Shown piece by piece: positions 18,036 through 25,972 of a DNA stretch of 64,000 bases (its first letter is position 1; the number at the start of each line of letters is the position of its first letter). Position numbers and translations under genes: made by a program. Under the pieces are notes generated by a model. It was not told where the DNA came from, ran no database searches, and saw only the letters and a list, made by a program, of their open reading frames with translations. Origin of the DNA: Pseudomonadota bacterium (GTDB lineage: Bacteria; Pseudomonadota; Alphaproteobacteria; Acetobacterales; Acetobacteraceae); NCBI GenBank assembly GCA_021818425.1, contig JAKAEC010000004.1:20237-84236 (forward strand), written 5' to 3'.

Positions 18036-18394
18036 AAAGCCGCTGGACTTGACCGAGCATTGACGGAAATCGTCAAAATCCGTGCATCGCAGGTGAATGG
18101 CTGCACTTTCTACGCCTAGTTTCACTTGAACATAGCGCGCAAGCTTGGCATCGCACAAGCAAAGCTGGACCTACTGGCAGTATGGCGCGACGCAAATGTC
18201 TTGTCGGCTCGCGAGCAAGCCGGCCTGGGCTGGACCGAACGACCCACCACCCTACCACATACCTAGCCAAAGCTGAGCGGGCGGGGGCACGACTCGCCTT
18301 TCCCGACAACGAATTCGCCCAATTTTGCACTGCTATTGCAGGCGTCAATGCCTGGAATCGTACCGCCACCGGGCTTGGCTTTCCGCCCCCGTGA
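18036..18394 (+). pseudogene. Decayed carboxymuconolactone decarboxylase / AhpD-family gene
   Basis: Translation in two frames gives clear family sequence: ALTEIVKIRASQVNGCTF, then after an in-frame TAG, FHLNIARKLGIAQAKLDLLA and REQAGLGWTE, and after a frame change FPDNEFAQFCTAIAGVNAWN. Working members have a CxxC redox pair after the NGC segment; here the second cysteine is lost and the TAG falls two codons later. Near the end the frame changes and a second stop appears. The gene is therefore dead. It lies between rpmH and the patatin gene and is missed by the ORF track. Confidence 0.8.
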
Positions 18395-18445
18395 TAACAT
18401 CGGTTGCCAAGACTCGCGAAGGGCGCTCACAAGTCGGTCAATGCC

Positions 18446-19372
18446 ATGCTGTCACGATCGCCTGCCCGCTCTGGAACAGCTCTAGCCCTTCAAGGGGGGG
18501 GGGCACACGGCGCCTTCACATGGGGCGTCCTTGATCGTCTGCTGGAAGATGGCCTCAGCTTCGATGCGGTCACTGGCGTGTCTTCCGGTGCGATGATCGC
18601 GGCGATGGCGGTGCAAGGCATGGTTCACGGCGGCCCGCAAGGCGCACGCGAAATGGTTTCCATGTTCTGGTCCAAAGTAATGGAGGGCAATCTCTTCGGC
18701 AGCATCCCGGCCAGTCCGCTTGACTGGATGTGGGATACGACGAGGGCGCTAAGCCAGGATTTCGCCTGGACGGGCCTGACCCAAGCTCTGCGGCTGTTCG
18801 ACCCCGCGCACCTTAACCCGATGGGGCAGAATCCACTAGAGAATCTATTGCGCGAGTTGCTGGACGTTGAGGCGATTTGCAGCCCCAGTGCCGCGCGGCT
18901 TTATGTCGGCGCCACTGACGTGGAAAGCGGCGAGTCCGTTGTATTTTCCAACAGTCAGACCGGCATCCAGGAACTGCTGGCCTCAGCGTGCATCCCGATG
19001 ATGTTCCCCTCCGTGAAGATTAAGGGCCGGCACTACTGGGACGGCGGCTATAGCTGCAATCCGCCCTTGGCTCCGGTGCTTACGCCCCTGCCGGAGCATC
19101 TGATTCTTATCCGCGCCCAGCCCAGGCAGCGCCAGGGCGTGCCAAGCTCGACGGCAGACATTGTTCACCGCCTCCACGAAATTGCGTTTCAGGCACCGCT
19201 TTCAGCCGAGCTTTCCATGCTGCCCCGCCAAGTGAAGCTTCTGGACATCCCCGCCGACGATGCTCTTGCCCAGCATCCGCTGAACTCTAAATTGAACACA
19301 GACCGCTCTTTCCTTGAACAGCTTTTTGCGGCCGGACGGAAAGCAGCGACAGCCGTGCTGCGCGCCCGATGA
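18446..19372 (+). CDS. Patatin-like phospholipase
   Basis: The protein is a patatin-fold lipid acyl hydrolase with a Ser-Asp dyad. Visible parts are the oxyanion glycine loop LALQGGGAHGAFTWG near the N-terminus, the nucleophile elbow GVSSGAMIAA (GxSxG) and the DGGYSCNPP motif with the catalytic aspartate. With the ATG at 18446 it has 308 residues; the track's start at 18404 is a TTG and neither has an obvious ribosome-binding site. No signal peptide is seen, so a cytoplasmic or membrane-edge role is likely. The glycine loop is encoded by ten consecutive G residues, so a slip of one base would kill the protein. The last four bases overlap the histidine kinase start. Confidence 0.9.
   Translation: MLSRSPARSGTALALQGGGAHGAFTWGVLDRLLEDGLSFDAVTGVSSGAMIAAMAVQGMVHGGPQGAREMVSMFWSKVMEGNLFGSIPASPLDWMWDTTRALSQDFAWTGLTQALRLFDPAHLNPMGQNPLENLLRELLDVEAICSPSAARLYVGATDVESGESVVFSNSQTGIQELLASACIPMMFPSVKIKGRHYWDGGYSCNPPLAPVLTPLPEHLILIRAQPRQRQGVPSSTADIVHRLHEIAFQAPLSAELSMLPRQVKLLDIPADDALAQHPLNSKLNTDRSFLEQLFAAGRKAATAVLRAR
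18494..18503 (+). repeat. G10 homopolymer inside the patatin gene
   Basis: Ten consecutive G residues encode Gly-Gly-Gly of the oxyanion loop. Tracts of this length are prone to slipped-strand errors and could switch the gene and its translationally coupled kinase on and off. Confidence 0.85.
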
Positions 19373-20781
19373 GCTGGATTTCACGCTTCAAACCGCAGCC
19401 GGCCTCGTTATCCAGCAAGGTGCTATGGTGTACAGTTGCCTCGATCCTGCTCATTGAAATCCTGGCAATGATCCCGGTTCTGGGGCAACAACGCAAACAT
19501 TGGATGGACGACACCGCGCGTCGCGCCGATATCACCGCAAGCGCACTACAAGCCTCACCCGCCGCCGATGCCAGCCGCCTATTACAGCTAGCTGGCATCC
19601 AACACCTGACGTTGATTTATTCCCGCAGACAAACACAGAGTTGGCAGATACCGAGCTTTAAGCCCGGCACATTTCCACTTGTCGTGCCCGGTGACGCTTC
19701 CATCGCCCAAGACGCATGGAGCGCCTGTCGGCGGATCATCGGATATGCCCCGGCTGAGGAAACAATCAAGTTTTCCTCAACGGCATTCCCGGGCGAGACG
19801 ATGGCTGTCGTACTCGATACCGCACCGCTGACAGCCATGCTCCGGACTTACGTGCGCATTGCCTTGGGCATGATCGTCATCCTCGCGCTGCTCTCTGGGC
19901 TTCTGGTTTATACCGTACTCAATTGGCTGCTGGTGCGGCCGATGGAGGTTCTTACCGCGGCAATCATCCGCTTCCGCGAGGCGCCTGAAGAAGCTAATAT
20001 CAGCGGCTTGGACTGGCTGGCCGCACGGCCAAAGGACGACATTTCCTCGGCCGCCCTCGAACTGAAATATATGCAGGAAGAACTGCGTGCGGCCCTCTGG
20101 CGGAATGCGCGGCTAGCAGCAGTGGGCACGGCCGTCGCAAAAATCGCTCATGATCTACGCAATATCCTCACCTCTGCCCTACTCGTCGCCGACCGGCTTC
20201 AAGACGTGGACGACCCCGTGGTCAGGCGCGCCGCCGGAACCCTCATCCCATCAGTGGAACGCGCAGCGCATCTAGTGAGCAGAACGGTAGACTTCGCACG
20301 TGAAGGCCGAATGCCGGTCAATCGTACAGCCGTATGTATTCGTGCCCTTATCGACGACGTTATTCAGACATTGGCACCGGAGGGTGCTCCCTGGACGATC
20401 GAGAACAGGGTACCCTTGTCGCTCGTGCTGCCCTTGGACCGTGACCACTTATATCGTGTCTTTACCAACCTGATTCGCAACGCCACTGAGGCGGGCGCCA
20501 CAAGGGTTCGCCTGAGCACGCAAAACTATGACGGCCAAACATGGCTAAGCGTGGCCGATAACGGGCCTGGCCTGCCGGAACGCGCTAGGATCAATCTTTT
20601 CAAGCCATTTGCCGGCGCTGCCCGCAACGGCGGCACGGGCCTTGGCTTGACCATCGCACGCGATCTAATCCGCGCCCACGGTGGCGATCTGGTGCTGAAT
20701 CATACGGGACACGACGGCACAATTTTTTCCATGCTCCTTTCTGTGCAAGAAGTGCATGACCGGATGGCGACAGTTGCCTGA
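19369..20781 (+). CDS. Membrane sensor histidine kinase
   Basis: The protein is a two-component sensor kinase of 470 residues. Two membrane helices (around residues 20-40, TVASILLIEILAMIPVL, and about 165-185, IALGMIVILALLSGLLVYTV) flank a periplasmic sensing region. A linker follows, then the phospho-acceptor segment AKIAHDLRNILTSALL with its histidine, and an ATPase domain with the N-box NLIRNATEAGA, VADNGPGLP and GGTGLGLTIARDLIRAHGG. No response regulator gene is adjacent, so it is an orphan in this window. Its ATG overlaps the patatin stop by four bases, which implies co-expression and suggests that lipid or envelope state may be sensed; that is inference. Confidence 0.9.
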   Translation: MSWISRFKPQPASLSSKVLWCTVASILLIEILAMIPVLGQQRKHWMDDTARRADITASALQASPAADASRLLQLAGIQHLTLIYSRRQTQSWQIPSFKPGTFPLVVPGDASIAQDAWSACRRIIGYAPAEETIKFSSTAFPGETMAVVLDTAPLTAMLRTYVRIALGMIVILALLSGLLVYTVLNWLLVRPMEVLTAAIIRFREAPEEANISGLDWLAARPKDDISSAALELKYMQEELRAALWRNARLAAVGTAVAKIAHDLRNILTSALLVADRLQDVDDPVVRRAAGTLIPSVERAAHLVSRTVDFAREGRMPVNRTAVCIRALIDDVIQTLAPEGAPWTIENRVPLSLVLPLDRDHLYRVFTNLIRNATEAGATRVRLSTQNYDGQTWLSVADNGPGLPERARINLFKPFAGAARNGGTGLGLTIARDLIRAHGGDLVLNHTGHDGTIFSMLLSVQEVHDRMATVA

Positions 20782-20929
20782 TCTCACCCGGCTAGTGCTG
20801 GGGGTATGACCTTGCCCTGAACCCCCAAAGTCTCAGAAATTATTTTTGACCCACGGTAGACGCATAGCAAAAACACGTTATTTTTTCTCCCTGATTGCAA
20901 TATACAAAAAAATCCTTTTCTAATCGTCT
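20782..20929. other. Intergenic region before the siroheme gene
   Basis: This 148-base gap is AT-richer than its surroundings. TTGACC at about 20848 could be a -35 element but no good -10 follows at the right distance. I see no riboswitch or strong terminator. Confidence 0.3.
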
Positions 20930-21502
20930 ATGCTTCCTTTGGCGCTTAACCCTTCATTCCTGCGGCTTGGTCTCGCCGGGTCCGGCCCGCTTGCCCGGCG
21001 CCGGCTGCAAGCACTGCTCCGAGCCGGAGCCGGGCGTAACCTGGACGTTTTCACATCCGACCCCGAACTTGCTCGCGAAACGGATGCCGCCGCCGTGCCA
21101 CGCCTGCCGGAGGCAGCCGATTTCAGCCGGCTGCACGTATTGTGGATCGTAGGGCTGGAGGAAACGACCTACCGGCCCTTGGCCGATGCTGCCCGCGCTG
21201 CGCGAGTGCTAGTGAATGTAGAGGACGTGCCAGAACTTTGTGATTTCCATTCGGTCGCTGAAATCCGCCGCGGTGATCTGCTGCTGACCGTCTCCACTAA
21301 CGGTCAGGCGCCCGGCTTAGCGGGCGTCATCCGCAAACGGCTGGAAGCATGCTTTCCTGAAAGCTGGGCAGCGCGCGTCAAAGAAATAGCGACGTTGCGG
21401 AAGGGCTGGAGCGAGGAACGACTGCCGATGCCCGAGGTGGCGCAGCGCATTGACACAATTGTAGAAGCGCGCTGTTGGCTCAGTTGCCAAAGGCAGGGCT
21501 GA
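20930..21502 (+). CDS. Precorrin-2 dehydrogenase / sirohydrochlorin ferrochelatase (siroheme synthase N-domain)
   Basis: The 190-residue protein matches the stand-alone Met8p/CysG-N type enzyme that oxidises precorrin-2 and inserts iron to give siroheme, the cofactor of sulfite and nitrite reductases. The NAD-binding segment is LGLAGSGPLARRRL; VNVEDVPELCDF carries the expected catalytic aspartate, and RRGDLLLTVSTNGQAPGLA is the following conserved stretch. The C-terminal methyltransferase half of CysG is absent, so uroporphyrinogen methylation must be encoded elsewhere. The gene is 60 bases upstream of cysH. In many alphaproteobacteria cysI and small companions lie between the two; here they are missing. 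Confidence 0.88.
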   Translation: MLPLALNPSFLRLGLAGSGPLARRRLQALLRAGAGRNLDVFTSDPELARETDAAAVPRLPEAADFSRLHVLWIVGLEETTYRPLADAARAARVLVNVEDVPELCDFHSVAEIRRGDLLLTVSTNGQAPGLAGVIRKRLEACFPESWAARVKEIATLRKGWSEERLPMPEVAQRIDTIVEARCWLSCQRQG

Positions 21503-21562
21503 TAGCCCGTTATCTCATTGTTCGCAAAGACCGGCCTTCGCGGCCATTCGGATATTTTCCTT

Positions 21563-22276
21563 ATGCTCGACAACCTGCCCTCCCCCGCCGAAAGTATTTC
21601 GGTTCTGCGCAACGCCATTACCCACCAGTTTCCTGGTAGGATTGCGCTGGTCTCATCATTTGGCGCGGAATCCGCCGTCCTACTGCACATGGCCTCACAA
21701 ATCGACACCGCCCTACCGGTTATTTTTCTCGATACCGGCAAGCTGTTTCCGGAAACCCTGGCCTATCGCGATGCGCTAATTGCGGCGCTGAGCCTGACCG
21801 ACGTCCGGTCGATCCAACCCTCTGGCAAACAGCTTGCGGCTTACGATCCTGACGGACGGCTGTGGGAAAAAGACCCAGATTTATGCTGTGCAATCCGCAA
21901 GACCAACCCATTGGACGATGCGTTGGAGGGTTTCGAAGCCTGGGTCACCGGCCGTAAACGAAACCAATCCTCCACACGCGCGAATCTGCAACTGCAGGAG
22001 ATAGGTGCCGACGGGCGCATCACCGTCAACCCTCTGGCGTTCTGGGATGACACGATGCTGGAAGCCTATTTTACAGCACATAGCCTACCTCGGCACCCGC
22101 TTGAGGCGGGGGGCTATACCTCCATCGGCTGCGCCACCTGCACGGTAAAGCCGCTTCCCGGTGAGGATAAACGCTCTGGCCGCTGGGCAGGGCAGGGCAA
22201 GGTTGAATGCGGTATCCACATGCCACGCGCCATGACCAAGCCAGATTGGCCGGAAAACCTCACATTCGACGTCTAA
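21563..22276 (+). CDS. cysH: Assimilatory adenylyl-sulfate (APS) reductase, CysH family
   Basis: CysH-family reductases convert activated sulfate to sulfite in cysteine synthesis. The nucleotide-binding part is seen as GRIALVSSFGAESAVLLHM. Two cysteine pairs (DLCCAIRK and CATC) mark the [4Fe-4S] type that uses APS directly instead of PAPS, and ECGIHMP holds the catalytic cysteine. The track's TTG start at 21518 is rejected; the ATG at 21563 gives MLDNLPSPAES and 237 residues, typical for the family. The siroheme gene upstream serves the same pathway. Sulfite reductase and ATP sulfurylase are not in the window. Confidence 0.94.
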   Translation: MLDNLPSPAESISVLRNAITHQFPGRIALVSSFGAESAVLLHMASQIDTALPVIFLDTGKLFPETLAYRDALIAALSLTDVRSIQPSGKQLAAYDPDGRLWEKDPDLCCAIRKTNPLDDALEGFEAWVTGRKRNQSSTRANLQLQEIGADGRITVNPLAFWDDTMLEAYFTAHSLPRHPLEAGGYTSIGCATCTVKPLPGEDKRSGRWAGQGKVECGIHMPRAMTKPDWPENLTFDV

Positions 22277-22350
22277 AGGGCGGCCGCGATGGCCGTGCCC
22301 GCTATGCTGCGGCGCAGTACAACAGCTTTACATAAGGCCGTGGATTGAAT

Positions 22351-22391
22351 AACGCTTCCGGCGTTGCGTCCCGTCAGGATAGCCGTCCTGA
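22351..22391 (+). promoter_or_regulatory. Two small inverted repeats in the gltA leader
   Basis: AACGC-TTCCG-GCGTT and TCAGGA-TAGCCG-TCCTGA lie back to back 36-76 bases upstream of the gltA start. They could be RNA hairpins or operator half-sites. No known element was recognised. Confidence 0.3.
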
Positions 22392-22426
22392 TGCCCTTAG
22401 CTAGTCAAAACGAGAAGGTGAAGCAA

Positions 22427-23740
22427 ATGGCCCAATCCCCAACAAGCAAGCAGGTCGGCACGGCGACGCTCACGTTTAACCAGAAGACCGCCACATTGCC
22501 CGTGCTGGCCGGCACACTCGGCTCCGAGTGTGTAGATGTACGCAAACTCCAGAGCGAGCTTGGCATGTTCACCTTCGATCCGAGTTACGGTGCCACGGCC
22601 TCTTGCGAAAGCTCAATCACCTATATCGACGGCGATGACGGTGTACTGCTCCACCGCGGCTACCCAATCGAACAGCTCGCGGAAAACTCATCCTTCCTTG
22701 AGGTGGCTTATCTGCTTCTCTACGGCTCGCTGCCCACCGCAACTGCGCTGGAAGCCTTTACTACCGGTATTACCCGCCACACCATGCTGCACGAACAGAT
22801 TCGCCGCTTTTGGGATGGTTTCCGCCGTGACGCGCACCCGATGGCGATGCTCTGCTCCGTCGTCGGCGCAATGTCCGCGTTCTATCCGGATAGCATCGAC
22901 ATTCACGACGCGCGCCAAAGGGAGGTTTCTGCGCATCGGTTGATCGCGAAAATGCCGACGATCACTGCCTGGGCGCATAAATACAATGCCGGCCAGCCTT
23001 TCATGTACCCGCGCAACGACCTCTCTTACGCGGAAAGCTTCCTTTATATGTTCCACGCCGTTCCGACCGAGACATACAAACCCAACCCGGTCCTCACCAA
23101 GGCGATGGACCGAATCCTGATCCTGCACGCGGATCACGAGCAAAACGCTTCTACCTCCACCGTACGCTTGGCGGGCTCCACTGGCACCAATCCCTTCGCC
23201 TGTGTCGCCGCGGGCATTGCCTCGCTCTGGGGCCCAGCCCATGGCGGCGCCAACGAGGCGGTGCTGAAAATGCTGGCAGAGATCGGTCACAAGGACAATA
23301 TCCCCGATTTCATCAAACAAGTGAAAGACAAAGACTCCAACGTAAAGCTGATGGGCTTCGGCCACCGCGTTTACAAAAACTACGATCCGCGTGCTAAGAT
23401 CATGCAGAAGACCTGTTACGAGGTTCTGGATGAACTTGGGATCAAGAACTCTCCTACGCTCGACCTTGCGATGGAGTTGGAGAAGATTGCCCTGGAGGAC
23501 GATTATTTCGTCTCCCGCAAGCTTTACCCGAATGTGGATTTCTATTCTGGCATCATTCTAAGCGCGATGGGCTTTCCCACAACCATGTTCACGCCCATCT
23601 TTGCGCTAGCCCGTACGGTCGGTTGGATCAGCCAGTGGAAGGAAATGATCGAGGACCCGACCTACCGGATCGGCCGTCCACGTCAGATCTATACCGGCGC
23701 TGCGCAGCGCGATTATGTGCCGCTCGACCAGCGTGGCTAA
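22427..23740 (+). CDS. gltA: Citrate synthase
   Basis: The enzyme condenses acetyl-CoA and oxaloacetate as the entry step of the TCA cycle. The hexameric, Gram-negative type II form is indicated by the N-terminal beta region ([20 protein letters not shown]) and the 437-residue length. Active-site segments are seen as [48 protein letters not shown] and [13 protein letters not shown]. The ATG at 22427 ([11 protein letters not shown]) has a GAGAAGG ribosome-binding site; the longer track start at 22364 would include the leader hairpins. Acetyl-CoA from the fatty-acid cluster at 33-43 kb would enter here. Confidence 0.97.
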   Translation: MAQSPTSKQVGTATLTFNQKTATLPVLAGTLGSECVDVRKLQSELGMFTFDPSYGATASCESSITYIDGDDGVLLHRGYPIEQLAENSSFLEVAYLLLYGSLPTATALEAFTTGITRHTMLHEQIRRFWDGFRRDAHPMAMLCSVVGAMSAFYPDSIDIHDARQREVSAHRLIAKMPTITAWAHKYNAGQPFMYPRNDLSYAESFLYMFHAVPTETYKPNPVLTKAMDRILILHADHEQNASTSTVRLAGSTGTNPFACVAAGIASLWGPAHGGANEAVLKMLAEIGHKDNIPDFIKQVKDKDSNVKLMGFGHRVYKNYDPRAKIMQKTCYEVLDELGIKNSPTLDLAMELEKIALEDDYFVSRKLYPNVDFYSGIILSAMGFPTTMFTPIFALARTVGWISQWKEMIEDPTYRIGRPRQIYTGAAQRDYVPLDQRG

Positions 23741-24484
23741 TGCGGCAACACCGCTCAAAGGCCAAGCTCTGAAATGGCCTGTCATTATAAAAGGAGCTCT
23801 CGATTGTGAGCTAACTGTGTACCCCAGCCCAAACAAGCTGGGGTACAGAAGACGATCCAAACATTAAATGGATACGAATAGCAAACCCATCTTATGTTAC
23901 CCGGTATTGGTGTTCCAATCGCAAAATTCGTAACATCAAATTTTCTGTAAATCAGGACATTAATATAGTGATTCTAATGAGAGTCTGATCCCAAAATACG
24001 CGACATTTCAAATCACAAATTTAGGAATAGTCATATTGGGAGCGCAGTAGCAAACCGATTTCCAGCTCTTTTGCGTATCAACTCGCCTCCAGCGTCACAT
24101 TATAGGCCACAAAAACCTGCCAAGCCCCCAGGTGAAGATCGTGCCGACATTGCCGAAGCTGAGACCTTTGGCGAATTGCAGAGCCATCTGACCACCATAA
24201 ATTATGCCCGTTTCTAGCTCAGCGCTATACAGACGACATCAATGATGCCGTCCCTTTGGCTGGTATTAATGCTGAAGCTGAAGGTGATCTCAGGCAGAGA
24301 GCGCTGTTCTAACTCATGTCCATCACGGCCTGCGCACCACCCAAGTGCTTCAAGAAATTCGGGCGGGCAAAACGGTATCCAGCGCGCGGTCCGCAGGGCC
24401 GCACCAAGACCCTTGCCTCATCCGCCAGGGCAGCGTAAGCCCCGGCCTCACGATCATTCAGAATTCAATCCGCAAGGCAGTTAC
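23741..24484. other. Long AT-rich non-coding stretch between gltA and efp
   Basis: No gene could be supported in these 744 bases. The part from about 23860 to 24060 is clearly AT-rich compared with its surroundings. On the minus strand near 24100-24230 a short coding-like run (GGQMALQFAKGLSFGNVGT) appears but is interrupted by stops and no family was recognised; it may be the remains of a gene. The only strong structure is the hairpin at 23818. Confidence 0.6.
23818..23847 (+). terminator. Strong hairpin downstream of gltA
   Basis: A perfect 11-bp inverted repeat (TGTACCCCAGC / GCTGGGGTACA, 8-base loop) lies 77 bases after the gltA stop. There is no T-run on either side, so it is a likely RNA 3'-end or processing structure and not a textbook intrinsic terminator. 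Confidence 0.5.
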
Positions 24485-25051
24485 ATGAAGCAGCAGGCTA
24501 ACCTTATCCGCGCCGGCCAGGTCATCGAGCACGAAGGTGCACGCTGGACTGTGCTGAAGCAGCAGATTATCACCCCAGGCAAGGGCGGCGCCTTCATCCA
24601 GGTAGAAATGCGTAACCTAAAGACCGGCAACAAAACCAATGAACGCTGGCGCACAGCCGACACCGTGGAACGCCTAACCACCGAGGACCGCGACTACACC
24701 TATTCTTACACCGACGGCGACAATCTGGTGCTGATGGACCCTGAGACCTTCGAGCAGTTCATGGTGCCCTCCGCCATCCTAGGAGACTCCGCACCCTTCC
24801 TGCAGGACAACATGCCCGTTTCCGTGGCGCTAGTGGAGGGCGATCCGGTTGGCATCACGCTGCCACCACATGCCACACTGGAAGTTGTCGAGGCGGACCC
24901 AGTGGTAAAAGGGCAAACCGCCTCCTCATCCTACAAACCAGCCAAGCTATCCAACGGCGTGAAGACGCTGGTGCCCCCCTTCATTGAGGCCGGTGAGCGC
25001 ATCGTCGTGCGCACAGAGGATGGCTCCTATGTCGAGCGCGCCAAGGGCTAA
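24485..25051 (+). CDS. efp: Translation elongation factor P
   Basis: EF-P rescues ribosomes stalled at consecutive prolines. The 188 residues show the KOW-like domain I with the loop TPGKGGAFIQVEMRNLKTG, where Lys33 is in the position modified in many bacteria, then the two OB domains with FEQFMVPSAILGDSAPFLQDN and the C-terminal VPPFIEAGERIVVRTEDGSYVERAKG. The track ORF runs from 24242, but only the part from the ATG at 24485 is EF-P. A strong terminator follows. The proline-rich protein encoded at 25973 is the kind of product that may need EF-P, although that is only a suggestion. Confidence 0.97.
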   Translation: MKQQANLIRAGQVIEHEGARWTVLKQQIITPGKGGAFIQVEMRNLKTGNKTNERWRTADTVERLTTEDRDYTYSYTDGDNLVLMDPETFEQFMVPSAILGDSAPFLQDNMPVSVALVEGDPVGITLPPHATLEVVEADPVVKGQTASSSYKPAKLSNGVKTLVPPFIEAGERIVVRTEDGSYVERAKG

Positions 25052-25075
25052 CTGCACAACGTAATGAGATTTGTC

Positions 25076-25109
25076 CGGGCGGATGGGGCGACCCGCCGCC
25101 CGTTTTTTT
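25076..25109 (+). terminator. Intrinsic terminator after efp
   Basis: A 7-bp GC stem (CGGGCGG / CCGCCCG), with GGG-CGA-CCC able to pair inside the loop, is followed by seven T residues. It isolates efp from the suhB operon, whose start is 20 bases further on. Confidence 0.9.
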
Positions 25110-25128
25110 GTCAGAGGATTGTTTCGCC

Positions 25129-25956
25129 ATGATGCCACGCCTTTCCGCGCATATGACGGTGATGCACAACGCCGCGAACAAGGCCGCAAAGCGCCTACTC
25201 CGCGATTTCATGGAAGTTGAGAACCTTCAGGTGTCGGTGAAGGGGCCGGGCGACTTCGTTAGCCAAGCAGATATGCGCGCCGAGCAGACACTGCGCGAGG
25301 AACTGGAAAAGGCCCGCCCCGGCTATGGCTTTCTGATGGAGGAAAGCGGCGCTTCTGGCTCGGATAAATGGACTTGGCGCTGGGTTGTGGACCCATTAGA
25401 CGGTACTACAAATTTCCTACACGGCATCCCGCATTGGGCCATCTCCATCGCACTCGAAAAACGCTTGACCGACGGTAGCAGCGAAATCAATGCCGCCGTG
25501 ATCTACTCCCCAGTCAATGGCGAGATGTTCTGGGCAGAGAAGGGTATGGGCGCCTATCTCAACGACAAGCGACTGCGCGTTTCCGCAAGACGCGATCTGC
25601 GCGAGGCGCTTTTCGCTACTGGCATTCCCTTTGCCGCCACCTCCTCAGGTAACCGCCTAGCCTTCGCCCGTACGCTGGGCGCGCTGATGCCCGCTACAGC
25701 TGGCGTCCGCCGCTTTGGCTCCGCAGCATTAGACCTAGCCTGGGTGGCGGCCGGACGTTACGACGGTTATTGGGAAATGGGCATCAAACCTTGGGACATC
25801 GCGGCTGGCATGCTTATCGTGAGAGAAGCTGGCGGCTACGCCACCGATGGCGTTGGCCGGGACAATATCGAAGAAGTGGTCGTGGCAGCCAACCCGCATC
25901 TCCATCCGAAGCTCCTGGAGGTGGTGCAGGACGGTCTGGCGGCCAGGCGGGGTTAA
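25129..25956 (+). CDS. suhB: Inositol monophosphatase family protein (SuhB-like)
   Basis: The protein is a Mg-dependent, Li-sensitive-type phosphatase of the IMPase fold. Metal and substrate motifs are MEESG, WVVDPLDGTTNFLHGIPHW and the C-terminal WEMGIKPWDIAAGMLIVREAGG. In enterobacteria SuhB also acts in rRNA transcription antitermination; whether that holds here is unknown. I use the ATG at 25129 (MMPRLSAHMTVM), which has an AGAGGA ribosome-binding site, giving 275 residues; the track's TTG at 25108 falls in the terminator T-run. The next gene starts 16 bases after its stop, so it heads the envelope cluster. Confidence 0.92.
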   Translation: MMPRLSAHMTVMHNAANKAAKRLLRDFMEVENLQVSVKGPGDFVSQADMRAEQTLREELEKARPGYGFLMEESGASGSDKWTWRWVVDPLDGTTNFLHGIPHWAISIALEKRLTDGSSEINAAVIYSPVNGEMFWAEKGMGAYLNDKRLRVSARRDLREALFATGIPFAATSSGNRLAFARTLGALMPATAGVRRFGSAALDLAWVAAGRYDGYWEMGIKPWDIAAGMLIVREAGGYATDGVGRDNIEEVVVAANPHLHPKLLEVVQDGLAARRG

Positions 25957-25972
25957 GGCTAGGCTGCCGGGC

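Noticed and set aside
24242-24484. N-terminal extension of EF-P in the ORF track
   Set aside because: The extension is not EF-P-like; the conserved protein begins at the ATG at 24485 and has the normal 188 residues.
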